7,636 bases of DNA from positions 12,004 through 19,639 of the forward strand of contig CAJUMW010000021.1 of assembly GCA_910587625.1 (NCBI GenBank), written 5' to 3'. The DNA is from an uncultured Christensenellaceae bacterium (GTDB lineage: Bacteria > Bacillota > Clostridia > Christensenellales > Borkfalkiaceae). Position numbers and translations under genes: made by a program. The notes under the pieces are model-generated. The model worked only from the letters and a program-made list of their open reading frames with translations. It ran no database searches and was not told the DNA's origin. Of the stretch, positions 1 through 6,419 are shown piece after piece (within the stretch, counting starts at the first letter, position 1; the number at the start of each line of letters is the position of its first letter).

Positions 1-1478
1 AGTGCACTTTCGGCATAAATATGGTGGCAATCGCAGGCGGAAAGCCCAAACAGCTCGGCTTGCTCGATATAATTCACCACTACGTCGTGTATCAAAAGCA
101 GGTGGTAATCCGCCGCTGCAAATACGAGCTGAAAGAGGCTCAGGCACGTTGCCATATTTTAGAGGGGCTTATTATCGGCGTGCACAACGTCGACGAGGTG
201 GTTAAAATTATTAAAACCGCCGATAATACTTCCGACGCAAGAAAAAAATTGATGGAAAGGTTTAATCTTTCCGAAAAGCAGGCTCAGGCAATACTTGATT
301 TGCGGCTTGCGCGGCTTGCAAAGCTCGAAGTAAAAAAACTCGAAGCCGAGCTTGTCGAACTTAAAAAGCGCATAGCCTGGCTGGAAAAGGTGCTTACCGA
401 CAAGGACTTGCAGTGGAAAATCGTCAAAGACGAAATGTGCGAGATAAAAGAAAAATACAAGACGGACAGAAAGTCGAAAATTTTCGACAGTGCCGATAAA
501 ATAGTGGTCCGCCGCTCGGATATAAAAATTACCGTCGACAGGTGGGTTGCGTGCATTACGGCAAACGACAATCTTAAATTTCTTGTCGAGGAGGACTTTG
601 ACTCCAACTATAAAAAGAAGCTTGCTTCCGGCTCGGGGAATTCTATAGTTTACAAACAGGTTGTGCGCTGTTTCAACTCCGACGAGCTGTACGCGTTCAC
701 TAATTTCGGAAACTGCATAAAGATAAGCCTTGACGACTGCGAGCCCGTCGATTGGCGCGCTTCGGGTATAAAAATAGATAAAACCTTTGACGGCTTGCAA
801 AGCGGAGAATACCCCGTTAAACTATTGTCCAAGCACGGCAGGTCGGACGGGGAGCTTATAATGTTCACAAAGCAGGGCGCGGTGAAGCGCACGCTATGGA
901 GCGAATTCGAACAGATACGAAAGGTCGCGCCTGCCATAAAACTAAAACAGGGCGACGAGCTTTTGAACGTCGAAGTTTTTGACGACGACGAGTTTTCCAC
1001 AATGCTGTTTGTCACAAGGCGCGCAATGTGTCTTTCCGCGGCAAAGGACGACGTTCCCGTTCAGGGACGCGTTGCCGGCGGAGTAAAGGGCGTCGGGTTA
1101 AACACCGACGACGAAGTAATGTTTGCAACTCAACAAAACGGAGAGGGGGAAATTATTGTAGTTACTACTCTCGGCGGCTTCAAGCGCGTAATTTCTTCGC
1201 TTTTCGAAACATATAACCGCGGCGCAAAGGGCGTAATGATTGCGGATATAAAGGGTAAGGGAGAGGTGTTGTTTGCAAACTATGTGACAATGCCGTACAA
1301 GCTTGCGGTATTCAGCGAAAATAAGACCGTCACCGAAATCGATTCCGAGGACATTACAATTGAAAGCAGAGTGTTTAAGGGTAAGCCCGTAAAGGGGCTT
1401 TCGGGTATAGTAAAAGTTGTGGCAATGAAGCATAAATCAGACTATTCCGAAGCGAGCGGAATACAGATAATGTTTTAA
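1..1478 (+). CDS. DNA topoisomerase type IIA subunit A (ParC/GyrA family), C-terminal part, 5' truncated by window
   Basis: The reading frame is open from base 3 to the TAA at 1476-1478, giving about 491 residues; the N-terminal winged-helix domain with the catalytic tyrosine lies off the window. The first visible residues (TFGINMVAIAGGKPK) and the following RRCKYELKEAQARCHILEGL are the classic GyrA/ParC breakage-reunion segment. They are followed by the coiled-coil tower and C-gate motif LSEKQAQAILDLRLARL (about bases 267-317). The rest resembles the beta-pinwheel C-terminal domain, with blade-like repeats such as ITANDNLKFLVEEDF, FTNFGNCIKI, FTKQGAVKRT and VTTLGGFKRV. The family cuts and religates both DNA strands with an ATPase partner (ParE/GyrB). 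No QRRGGKG-type GyrA box is visible: the expected place in the first blade reads KKKLASGSGN (about bases 613-642). That favours a topoisomerase IV (ParC-like) decatenase or a divergent paralogue over true gyrase. Family assignment is firm; the choice between parC and gyrA is inference. Confidence 0.93.
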   Translation, partial: CTFGINMVAIAGGKPKQLGLLDIIHHYVVYQKQVVIRRCKYELKEAQARCHILEGLIIGVHNVDEVVKIIKTADNTSDARKKLMERFNLSEKQAQAILDLRLARLAKLEVKKLEAELVELKKRIAWLEKVLTDKDLQWKIVKDEMCEIKEKYKTDRKSKIFDSADKIVVRRSDIKITVDRWVACITANDNLKFLVEEDFDSNYKKKLASGSGNSIVYKQVVRCFNSDELYAFTNFGNCIKISLDDCEPVDWRASGIKIDKTFDGLQSGEYPVKLLSKHGRSDGELIMFTKQGAVKRTLWSEFEQIRKVAPAIKLKQGDELLNVEVFDDDEFSTMLFVTRRAMCLSAAKDDVPVQGRVAGGVKGVGLNTDDEVMFATQQNGEGEIIVVTTLGGFKRVISSLFETYNRGAKGVMIADIKGKGEVLFANYVTMPYKLAVFSENKTVTEIDSEDITIESRVFKGKPVKGLSGIVKVVAMKHKSDYSEASGIQIMF

Positions 1479-1482
1479 AGAT

Positions 1483-1519
1483 GCGCCTTTCGATTTGTGT
1501 CGAAAGGCGCTTCTTTTTT
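1483..1519 (+). terminator. Intrinsic terminator of the topoisomerase gene
   Basis: A perfect 10-bp inverted repeat (GCGCCTTTCG at 1483-1492 and CGAAAGGCGC at 1501-1510) extends by one A-T pair to an 11-bp stem with a 6-nt loop. It is followed directly by the T-rich run TTCTTTTTT at 1511-1519. It starts 4 bases after the TAA stop and separates the topoisomerase from the sugar genes downstream. Confidence 0.93.
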
Positions 1520-1689
1520 GTGTCTTAATTTTAAATGATAAAATGAATATTGTCATAAAAAGTGTGAATTTGTCATTAAATTTAACAAAACTACCATATT
1601 TTTAGGATATTAAATTACCGTTTATGTCAAAAAATGAACAAATGATGAAAAACTACTTTATTTTTTTAAAATAGTGTGATAAAATTTTG
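1520..1689. other. AT-rich upstream regulatory region with phased TGTC-type repeats
   Basis: No coding region is seen between the terminator and the promoter of the GH3 gene. The stretch is very AT-rich and holds two near-identical direct repeats, TTGTCATAAAA (1550-1560) and TTGTCATTAAA (1570-1580), spaced exactly 20 bp apart. Looser copies are TGTCTTAAT at 1521 and TGTCAAAAAA at 1625. Spacings of 30 and 20 bp for the first three place them on one DNA face. This is compatible with activator sites upstream of a catabolic promoter, but chance similarity in AT-rich DNA is possible. Confidence 0.4.
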
Positions 1690-1718
1690 TTTACAAACGG
1701 CGTTTTAGCTGTTATACT
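1690..1718 (+). promoter_or_regulatory. Sigma-A type promoter for the GH3 gene
   Basis: A -35 box TTTACA (1690-1695; consensus TTGACA, one mismatch) and a -10 box TATACT (1713-1718; one mismatch) are separated by exactly 17 nt. The -10 is preceded by TG at 1710-1711, forming an extended -10. Transcription would start near 1725, giving a leader of about 30 nt. Two small palindromes overlap the promoter: TTTG-N4-CAAA (1686-1697) over the -35, and AAACG-G-CGTTT (1695-1705) in the spacer. Either could be an operator; no regulator gene is in view. Confidence 0.8.
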
Positions 1719-1746
1719 TATATAAATAAAATAATATCTATTTAGC

Positions 1747-1751
1747 GGAGG
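1747..1751 (+). promoter_or_regulatory. Ribosome binding site of the GH3 gene
   Basis: GGAGG lies 5 nt before the GTG at 1757. An ATG at 1755-1757 overlaps this GTG by one base but is in another frame and reads only six codons (MWILKA) before a stop. The long frame therefore has to start at GTG 1757. Confidence 0.8.
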
Positions 1752-1756
1752 AAAAT

Positions 1757-4186
1757 GTGGATATTGAAAGCATAATCAGTCAACTTACGTTGCGCCAAAA
1801 GGCAGACCTTCTTACAGGTAAAGATTTCTGGCAGACGCGCGACATTCCAGAACTCGGCATACCGTCGATGTTTCTTTCGGACGGCCCTCACGGACTTAGA
1901 AAACAGGCTGCGGCGGCAGACCACCTCGGTCTTAACGCAAGTATTCCCGCAACATGTTTCCCCACGGCTGCAACTATGGCAAACAGCTGGAACGAGGAGC
2001 TCGGCGAAGAGATGGGGCGCGCGCTCGGCAACGAGGCGGCTTCGATGAATGTAAACGTTCTTTTGGGCCCCGGCACATGTATGAAACGCAATCCCCGTTG
2101 CGGCAGAAACTTCGAGTATTTCTCCGAGGACCCCTATCTTGCGGGTAAAATGTCCGCGGCTTACATAAGGGGTATTCAGGAAAGCGGCACTTCGGCGTGC
2201 GTAAAGCACTATGCCGCAAACAACCAGGAAGAAAGGCGTATGGCTACCGATTCTGTAATCGACGAACGTACCCTGCGCGAAATATACCTTATGGCTTTTG
2301 AAATGGCGGTTAAAGAGGGCGGCACAAAGTCCATAATGTCCTCTTACAATATGGTTAACGGTGAGTACGCAGATGAAAGTATTCACCTGCTTCGCGATAT
2401 TCTCCGCGGCGAGTGGGGTTTTGACGGAGCGGTAATTTCCGACTGGGCAGGCTGTAACAACAAGGTCGCTTCCACCGTTGCAGGCAGTAATATCGAAATG
2501 CCGGCTTGCCGTTACGGCGCCGACGATGTGGTAAAAGCCGTCGAAAACGGAACGCTCGACATTAAATACGTCGATGAGAGCGTCAAAATAGTTTTAAAAT
2601 TAATCGAGCAGACTTCGGCTCACAAAATGGGTGAAAAGTTCGATGTCGATAAGCATAACGCGCTGGCGAGAAAGTGCGCCGAGGAGAGCATAGTTCTTCT
2701 TAAAAACGAGGGCATTCTTCCCCTTGTAAACAACGAAAAGGTCGCTATAATAGGTGACTTTGCAAATAAGCCCCGTTATCAGGGCGCAGGCTCGTCGATA
2801 GTTAACCCCACAAAGCTCACTTCGTTGTTAGAGCACAAGTCGGCTTTCAATTTCGTCGGATACGAACAGGGCTTTAACCGTTACGGCAAAAAGAAAAACG
2901 GACTTGTCAAAAAGGCTGTCAAGCTTGCAAAAAAAGCCGAAGTGGCTATACTTTGCCTCGGACTTGACGAAGTTTCCGAAGCTGAGGGACTCGACAGAGA
3001 ACATATCAAAATTCCTCAAAACCAAATTACGCTTTACAATCAAGTCAGACAGGCTTGCAAAAAGGTAATAGTCGTGCTCTTCTGCGGCAGCTCGGTGGAA
3101 ACTACCTGGTGCGAGAGCGCAGACGCTATAGTTTATCCCTGCCTTTCCGGTCAGGCAGGTGCAGAAGCTATTGCCGACGTTCTTGTCGGAAAAGTCAATC
3201 CTTCGGGTAAACTTGCCGAAACTTTCCCCGTCAAGTATGAGGACTGCGCTTCGGCTTCGCATTTCCCCGGTAAGCAGATGACTGTGGAATACCGCGAGGG
3301 TCTGTATATTGGCTATCGCTATTTCGATACGGCAGGCGTCAAGGTTTCTTACCCGTTCGGCTACGGACTTTCTTATACGACGTTCGGTTATTCGGATATT
3401 TCCGTCGACGATAAGGGCGTTAGCTTCAGTATAACAAATACGGGCAGCGTAGACGGCGCCGAGGTCGCTCAGCTCTACGTTGGCAAAAAGGACGGCAAAA
3501 TTTTCCGTCCCAAGAAGGAGCTTAAAGGCTTTAAAAAGGTCTTTGTAAAGGTCGGAGAAAGCGTAAAGGTTACTATTCCTTTCGACGATAAAACGTTCCG
3601 TTACTTCAACGTAAAGACAAATAAGTGGGAAGTCGAAGGCGGAGAGTATCAGCTTTACATAGGCGCAAGTATCGAGGACATAAGGCTTGAAGCAGTCGTT
3701 GAACAAAAGGGCACGACTGACGATTGCCCCTATGATATGGCGCAGTTACAGTCCTATTACAGCGGAAAAGTGGCTAACGTCGGCGACGAAGAGTTTAAGA
3801 CGTTGCTCGGCCGTGAAATTCCTCAGGCAGGCTATAAGTTCTATAACAAGAGAAAGACGAGAATGGTCATTCACGAGAACTGCACTATCTCCGACTTGAG
3901 ATATTCAAGGGGATGGACGGGCAGGTTCTTCTCGTGGGCTATCCGCTTTGCGATAGGGTTCTTTAAAGCGTTCGGCAACCGCACAATGGCAAATACCTTG
4001 GTTATGGGTATGTTGCACCAGCCCGTGCGCGGTATGTCCAAATTCGCAGGTTTTTCAAGGCGTCAGATGGAGGGACTTCTTTTGATGTTCAACGGACATT
4101 TCTTTAAGGGATTGGGAACATTCCTCTCCAAAGAAAAGGTCAAAAAACAAAAAACCGACAAAAAAACTAAAAAAGCAAAAAAATAA
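1757..4186 (+). CDS. Glycoside hydrolase family 3 beta-glycosidase (probable beta-glucosidase) with C-terminal extension
   Basis: This 809-residue protein has the full GH3 architecture. The N-terminal TIM barrel (about 1-270) carries LSDGPHGLR with sugar-binding Asp42, the KH dyad at K150-H151, and the nucleophile motif VISDWAG with Asp229. The second alpha/beta domain starts near residue 306 (ESIVLLKNEGILPL) and contains AEGLDRE, whose Glu410 is the likely acid/base by analogy with Thermotoga Bgl3B-type enzymes. YPFGYGLSYTTF (532-543) leads into the fibronectin III-like domain (about 545-645). Family members release sugars from the non-reducing ends of beta-linked glycosides with retention; exact sugar and linkage cannot be read here. 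No signal peptide is present, so a cytoplasmic enzyme acting on imported substrate is expected, which fits the symporter downstream. About 150 extra residues follow, with a hydrophobic or amphipathic stretch (about 724-740) and a lysine-rich tail. The start is GTG, set by GGAGG at 1747 and by the short overlapping ATG frame. Confidence 0.95.
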   Translation: MDIESIISQLTLRQKADLLTGKDFWQTRDIPELGIPSMFLSDGPHGLRKQAAAADHLGLNASIPATCFPTAATMANSWNEELGEEMGRALGNEAASMNVNVLLGPGTCMKRNPRCGRNFEYFSEDPYLAGKMSAAYIRGIQESGTSACVKHYAANNQEERRMATDSVIDERTLREIYLMAFEMAVKEGGTKSIMSSYNMVNGEYADESIHLLRDILRGEWGFDGAVISDWAGCNNKVASTVAGSNIEMPACRYGADDVVKAVENGTLDIKYVDESVKIVLKLIEQTSAHKMGEKFDVDKHNALARKCAEESIVLLKNEGILPLVNNEKVAIIGDFANKPRYQGAGSSIVNPTKLTSLLEHKSAFNFVGYEQGFNRYGKKKNGLVKKAVKLAKKAEVAILCLGLDEVSEAEGLDREHIKIPQNQITLYNQVRQACKKVIVVLFCGSSVETTWCESADAIVYPCLSGQAGAEAIADVLVGKVNPSGKLAETFPVKYEDCASASHFPGKQMTVEYREGLYIGYRYFDTAGVKVSYPFGYGLSYTTFGYSDISVDDKGVSFSITNTGSVDGAEVAQLYVGKKDGKIFRPKKELKGFKKVFVKVGESVKVTIPFDDKTFRYFNVKTNKWEVEGGEYQLYIGASIEDIRLEAVVEQKGTTDDCPYDMAQLQSYYSGKVANVGDEEFKTLLGREIPQAGYKFYNKRKTRMVIHENCTISDLRYSRGWTGRFFSWAIRFAIGFFKAFGNRTMANTLVMGMLHQPVRGMSKFAGFSRRQMEGLLLMFNGHFFKGLGTFLSKEKVKKQKTDKKTKKAKK

Positions 4187-4193
4187 AAAATAA

Positions 4194-4242
4194 TTACGGT
4201 TCATGCTTGCACGGAATTGTCCGTGCAAGCCGTTTGCCGTGA
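4194..4242 (+). other. Two-part intergenic hairpin between GH3 gene and transporter
   Basis: A perfect 11-bp stem, GCTTGCACGGA (4205-4215) with TCCGTGCAAGC (4220-4230), closes a tight ATTG loop. An outer 6-bp stem (4194-4199 with 4237-4242, one T-G pair) encloses it across an internal loop of 5 and 6 nt. No T run follows, so it does not look like an efficient intrinsic terminator. A role as an RNA processing or 3' end stabilising element, giving different levels of the two mRNAs, or as a partial attenuator, is inference. Confidence 0.7.
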
Positions 4243-4265
4243 TATTTATAAATTTAAAAATTTTT

Positions 4266-4271
4266 AAGGAG
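4266..4271 (+). promoter_or_regulatory. Ribosome binding site of the transporter gene
   Basis: AAGGAG lies 7 nt before the ATG at 4279, an ideal spacing. The bases just before it (4243-4265) are almost pure A/T; I see no convincing -35/-10 pair there, so the gene is probably transcribed from the GH3 promoter. Confidence 0.85.
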
Positions 4272-4278
4272 CAGGAAA

Positions 4279-6339
4279 ATGGAAAAAACAAAAAAGAGCA
4301 TTTTCGAAACGCCGCTTTTATCCACAAAGATTAAATCGGCAAACACAAAGTTGTTCCCCGAAGGAGCGTTGGGCTACTTCATAGGACCGACTTTGGCACT
4401 TTTGGCTAACTCGATTTTATCGGGTAACTTCAACAGGTACATGTCCGACGTCCTCGGCATTACCACTTGGGCAAGCTGGTTCTTCAATTGGCTGCCGCTC
4501 ATTTCGGTATTATTCGTAGTTCTCGGCAACATTCTTGTCGGAAGACTTATGGACCACAGCAGAACTAAAGCCGGCAAGGCAAGGCCTATTATCTTATTGT
4601 CTATCCCCGTCAGCATTATAGCGCTGTTGTTCCTGTTCGTGTTTACACCCTTCCCCGAAAGTATGGAAGCCGGCGCAAACAACGTGGCGCTTCTTGTGTT
4701 GATTGCAATAGGTTATAACCTCTGGTTTGCAGTGGCTTATCCTCTCTATTTCACACCGCACTCCGCGCTTGTAAACCTTTCAACGCGCAGCAGTAAAGAC
4801 AGGTCGCTTCTTGCAACCATATCCAATGCCACGGCTCTTGCTGCAATGGGTCTTTGCTCGATGGTTCTTCCGTTCTTCCTCAGCTTGTTGTTTGTAAACC
4901 AGGTTGACCCTGCAAAAATTGCGGAGTTACAGGGATATGTAATGAATGCCGCAGTTGACGGTCAGGCGGAAATTTTGGTCGGCGGCGTTGTTGTCGCTAT
5001 TGCAACCGTAAATGCAGACGGCGCAATTACCCAGATAGTAAACAAGTTGACAAACGTTGCTTACCTTGACTCGCAGAAATCTTTCAACAACTGGAAGATA
5101 TTCGTTATCGCTCTTATTATCATAACTTTCTTGGGCGCAGTAATCGAGTATTTCTTTACTCGTGAGCGCGTAACCGAAGAATCCTTGAACAACGGCTCGC
5201 TTGAAGAAAAGAAAGCGGCTCCCATTTCCAGACAGGCTAAAGCTTGCTTAAAAGATAAGTTCTGGTGGATAATTTTAATTTTCTTCTTCCTGTATCAGCT
5301 CGGCGGTATGCTTAAAAACGTATCGCAGACATATTACTGCTACACAATGTTCGCCGACGCAAACGGTCAATACTCGGTTGCATACGGCGGCGCACTGCAG
5401 GGTACGCTTTCGATTATCGGCGCAATACCCACAGCTATCGGTATGGTAATCGCTTGGCCGCTTTCAAATAAAATCGGTAAGGGCAAAGCAATTCTCTTCG
5501 GTGCAATTTTATCAACAATCGGCGGTGCAATTGGCTTCATCGCTCCCAACGACTTTATGGTTGTTACCGCGTCGTTCGTGGTTAAAGCTCTCGGCTCGAC
5601 CCCTGCAATGTATCTTTCTCTCGCATTGCTTGCAGATATTCTCGACCATCAGGAAGCAATTCACGGTATCCGTACAGACGGTTTGACTATGACTGTCTAC
5701 GGCGCTATTATGGCAGGTATGACGGGTATCGCAACAACGGTTTTGAACGTTGCTCTTACCGGAACTGGTTACGACGCAGCAGCCGGACACATTTCCAGCC
5801 CCGAAATTCAGACGGCAATGCTCTGGATATTCATCGGCGGCGAAACCGTATGCTATGCGCTCATCGCATTGATATTCGTATTTATGGGCGTTGAAAAGTT
5901 CTCCGGACTTGACCATAAGGCAATTATAGTCGACCAGAAAGCTGCGGCAGAGGCAGAGGGCAGAGAGTTTGTAGACCCTGCTACAAGGCTTGCCGAAGAA
6001 GAGGCGGAAGCTGACCGCGTTGCAGAACAAGCTAAGCTTGACGAACTTAAAAAGAAGTGCGAGAAGAAGGGACTTGACTATGACGCGGAAGTTGCCAAGA
6101 TAGAGAAAGCCGAGGCAGAAAAGCAAGCCAAAGCCGACGCTAAAAAGGCTGAATCCGACGCCAAGAAAGCCGAAAAAGAAAAGGAAAAACAAGCTAAATA
6201 CGACGCGTTGAGCCCCGAAGAAAAGGCTAAGCTTGAAGAAAAAGCCAAAGCTAAACAGGAAAAGCTTGACAAGAGAAATGCAGCCGTCCTCGTTGAATTC
6301 AACAAGATAAGAGAAGCAAACGGTAAGTCTGCACTCTAA
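4279..6339 (+). CDS. GPH-family (MFS) sugar:cation symporter with long charged C-terminal tail
   Basis: This 686-residue membrane protein has about 12 hydrophobic segments between residues about 30 and 537. The loop after the second or third segment reads GRLMDHSRTKAGKARP, with Asp92 and Arg102. It matches the glycoside-pentoside-hexuronide symporter pattern of an Asp followed by a basic stretch and ARP. A second basic loop, NKIGKGKA (near base 5470), marks the equivalent place in the C-terminal half. Such proteins import oligosaccharides or glycosides with H+ or Na+. Two parts are unusual. About 65 residues (206-270) are inserted in what should be an extracytoplasmic loop between TM5 and TM6. 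After the last segment, about 149 residues (538-686) form a hydrophilic tail rich in Lys, Glu and Ala, probably helical or coiled coil. The gene follows the GH3 gene by 92 bp with no clear terminator, so co-transcription is likely. The substrate is inferred only from context, as a beta-glycoside or oligosaccharide. Confidence 0.9.
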   Translation: MEKTKKSIFETPLLSTKIKSANTKLFPEGALGYFIGPTLALLANSILSGNFNRYMSDVLGITTWASWFFNWLPLISVLFVVLGNILVGRLMDHSRTKAGKARPIILLSIPVSIIALLFLFVFTPFPESMEAGANNVALLVLIAIGYNLWFAVAYPLYFTPHSALVNLSTRSSKDRSLLATISNATALAAMGLCSMVLPFFLSLLFVNQVDPAKIAELQGYVMNAAVDGQAEILVGGVVVAIATVNADGAITQIVNKLTNVAYLDSQKSFNNWKIFVIALIIITFLGAVIEYFFTRERVTEESLNNGSLEEKKAAPISRQAKACLKDKFWWIILIFFFLYQLGGMLKNVSQTYYCYTMFADANGQYSVAYGGALQGTLSIIGAIPTAIGMVIAWPLSNKIGKGKAILFGAILSTIGGAIGFIAPNDFMVVTASFVVKALGSTPAMYLSLALLADILDHQEAIHGIRTDGLTMTVYGAIMAGMTGIATTVLNVALTGTGYDAAAGHISSPEIQTAMLWIFIGGETVCYALIALIFVFMGVEKFSGLDHKAIIVDQKAAAEAEGREFVDPATRLAEEEAEADRVAEQAKLDELKKKCEKKGLDYDAEVAKIEKAEAEKQAKADAKKAESDAKKAEKEKEKQAKYDALSPEEKAKLEEKAKAKQEKLDKRNAAVLVEFNKIREANGKSAL

Positions 6340-6356
6340 TAAATTTTAATTTGAAC

Positions 6357-6385
6357 TTTACAAAAGGGTTTGTATGTGATATAAT
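6357..6385 (+). promoter_or_regulatory. Near-consensus extended -10 promoter for the glycosyltransferase gene
   Basis: The -35 box TTTACA (6357-6362) and a perfect -10 box TATAAT (6380-6385) are 17 nt apart, with TG at 6377-6378 as an extended -10. Transcription should start near 6392, about 28 nt before the ATG at 6420. The -35 is identical to that of the GH3 promoter. The promoter begins 17 bp after the transporter stop, so the glycosyltransferase and kinase genes probably have a separate control from the GH3-transporter pair. Confidence 0.82.
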
Positions 6386-6397
6386 GCATACAAACCC
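6366..6397. promoter_or_regulatory. Perfect 11-bp inverted repeat around the -10 box, probable operator
   Basis: GGGTTTGTATG (6366-6376) and CATACAAACCC (6387-6397) are exact reverse complements around a 10-bp centre (TGATATAATG) that contains the TATAAT box. A protein dimer bound here would cover the spacer, the -10 box and the start point, the usual position of a repressor operator. As RNA the repeat could also form a hairpin in read-through transcripts from the transporter, but no T run follows, so a terminator is unlikely. The regulator is not in the window. Confidence 0.75.
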
Positions 6398-6403
6398 GAT
6401 TGT

Positions 6404-6409
6404 AAGGAA
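6404..6409 (+). promoter_or_regulatory. Ribosome binding site of the glycosyltransferase gene
   Basis: AAGGAA lies 10 nt before ATG 6420, slightly long spacing. A nearer ATG at 6415 is followed at once by TAA, so it cannot start a protein. In-frame starts further upstream (ATG 6384, TTG 6351) lie before the predicted transcription start. Confidence 0.6.
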
Positions 6410-6419
6410 TAATAATGTA

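Noticed and set aside
159..800. Minus-strand open frame of 213 codons inside the topoisomerase gene
   Set aside because: It is antisense to conserved topoisomerase sequence and has no family motif.
2828..3706. Minus-strand open frame of 292 codons inside the GH3 gene
   Set aside because: It is fully inside a well-supported gene with intact GH3 motifs. Its translation shows no recognisable domain, and I see no ribosome binding site for it.
4194..4242. Hairpin after the GH3 gene as an intrinsic terminator
   Set aside because: The stem is strong, but the following bases are CGTTTGCCGTGA with no T run, unlike the true terminator at 1483-1519.
5512..6192. Minus-strand open frame with phenylalanine- and leucine-rich translation, membrane-like in appearance
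   Set aside because: The Phe/Leu richness is the reverse-strand shadow of the GAA/AAG-rich tail of the symporter gene, so it is a composition effect.
6090..6260. DNA repeat array or frameshifted end in the symporter gene
   Set aside because: The repeated AAG/GAA/GCC codons vary in order without a fixed period, and the frame stays open to a normal stop. This is a low-complexity protein tail, not a DNA repeat array or broken gene.
6366..6397. Inverted repeat after the transporter as its terminator
   Set aside because: No T run follows the right arm (next bases GATTGTAAGG), and its centre is a perfect -10 box with a correctly spaced -35, so operator function is more likely.
6351..6419. Upstream starts for the glycosyltransferase (TTG 6351, ATG 6384)
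   Set aside because: They lie within or before the predicted promoter and inverted repeat, have no ribosome binding site, and would add residues before the normal GT2 opening motif.
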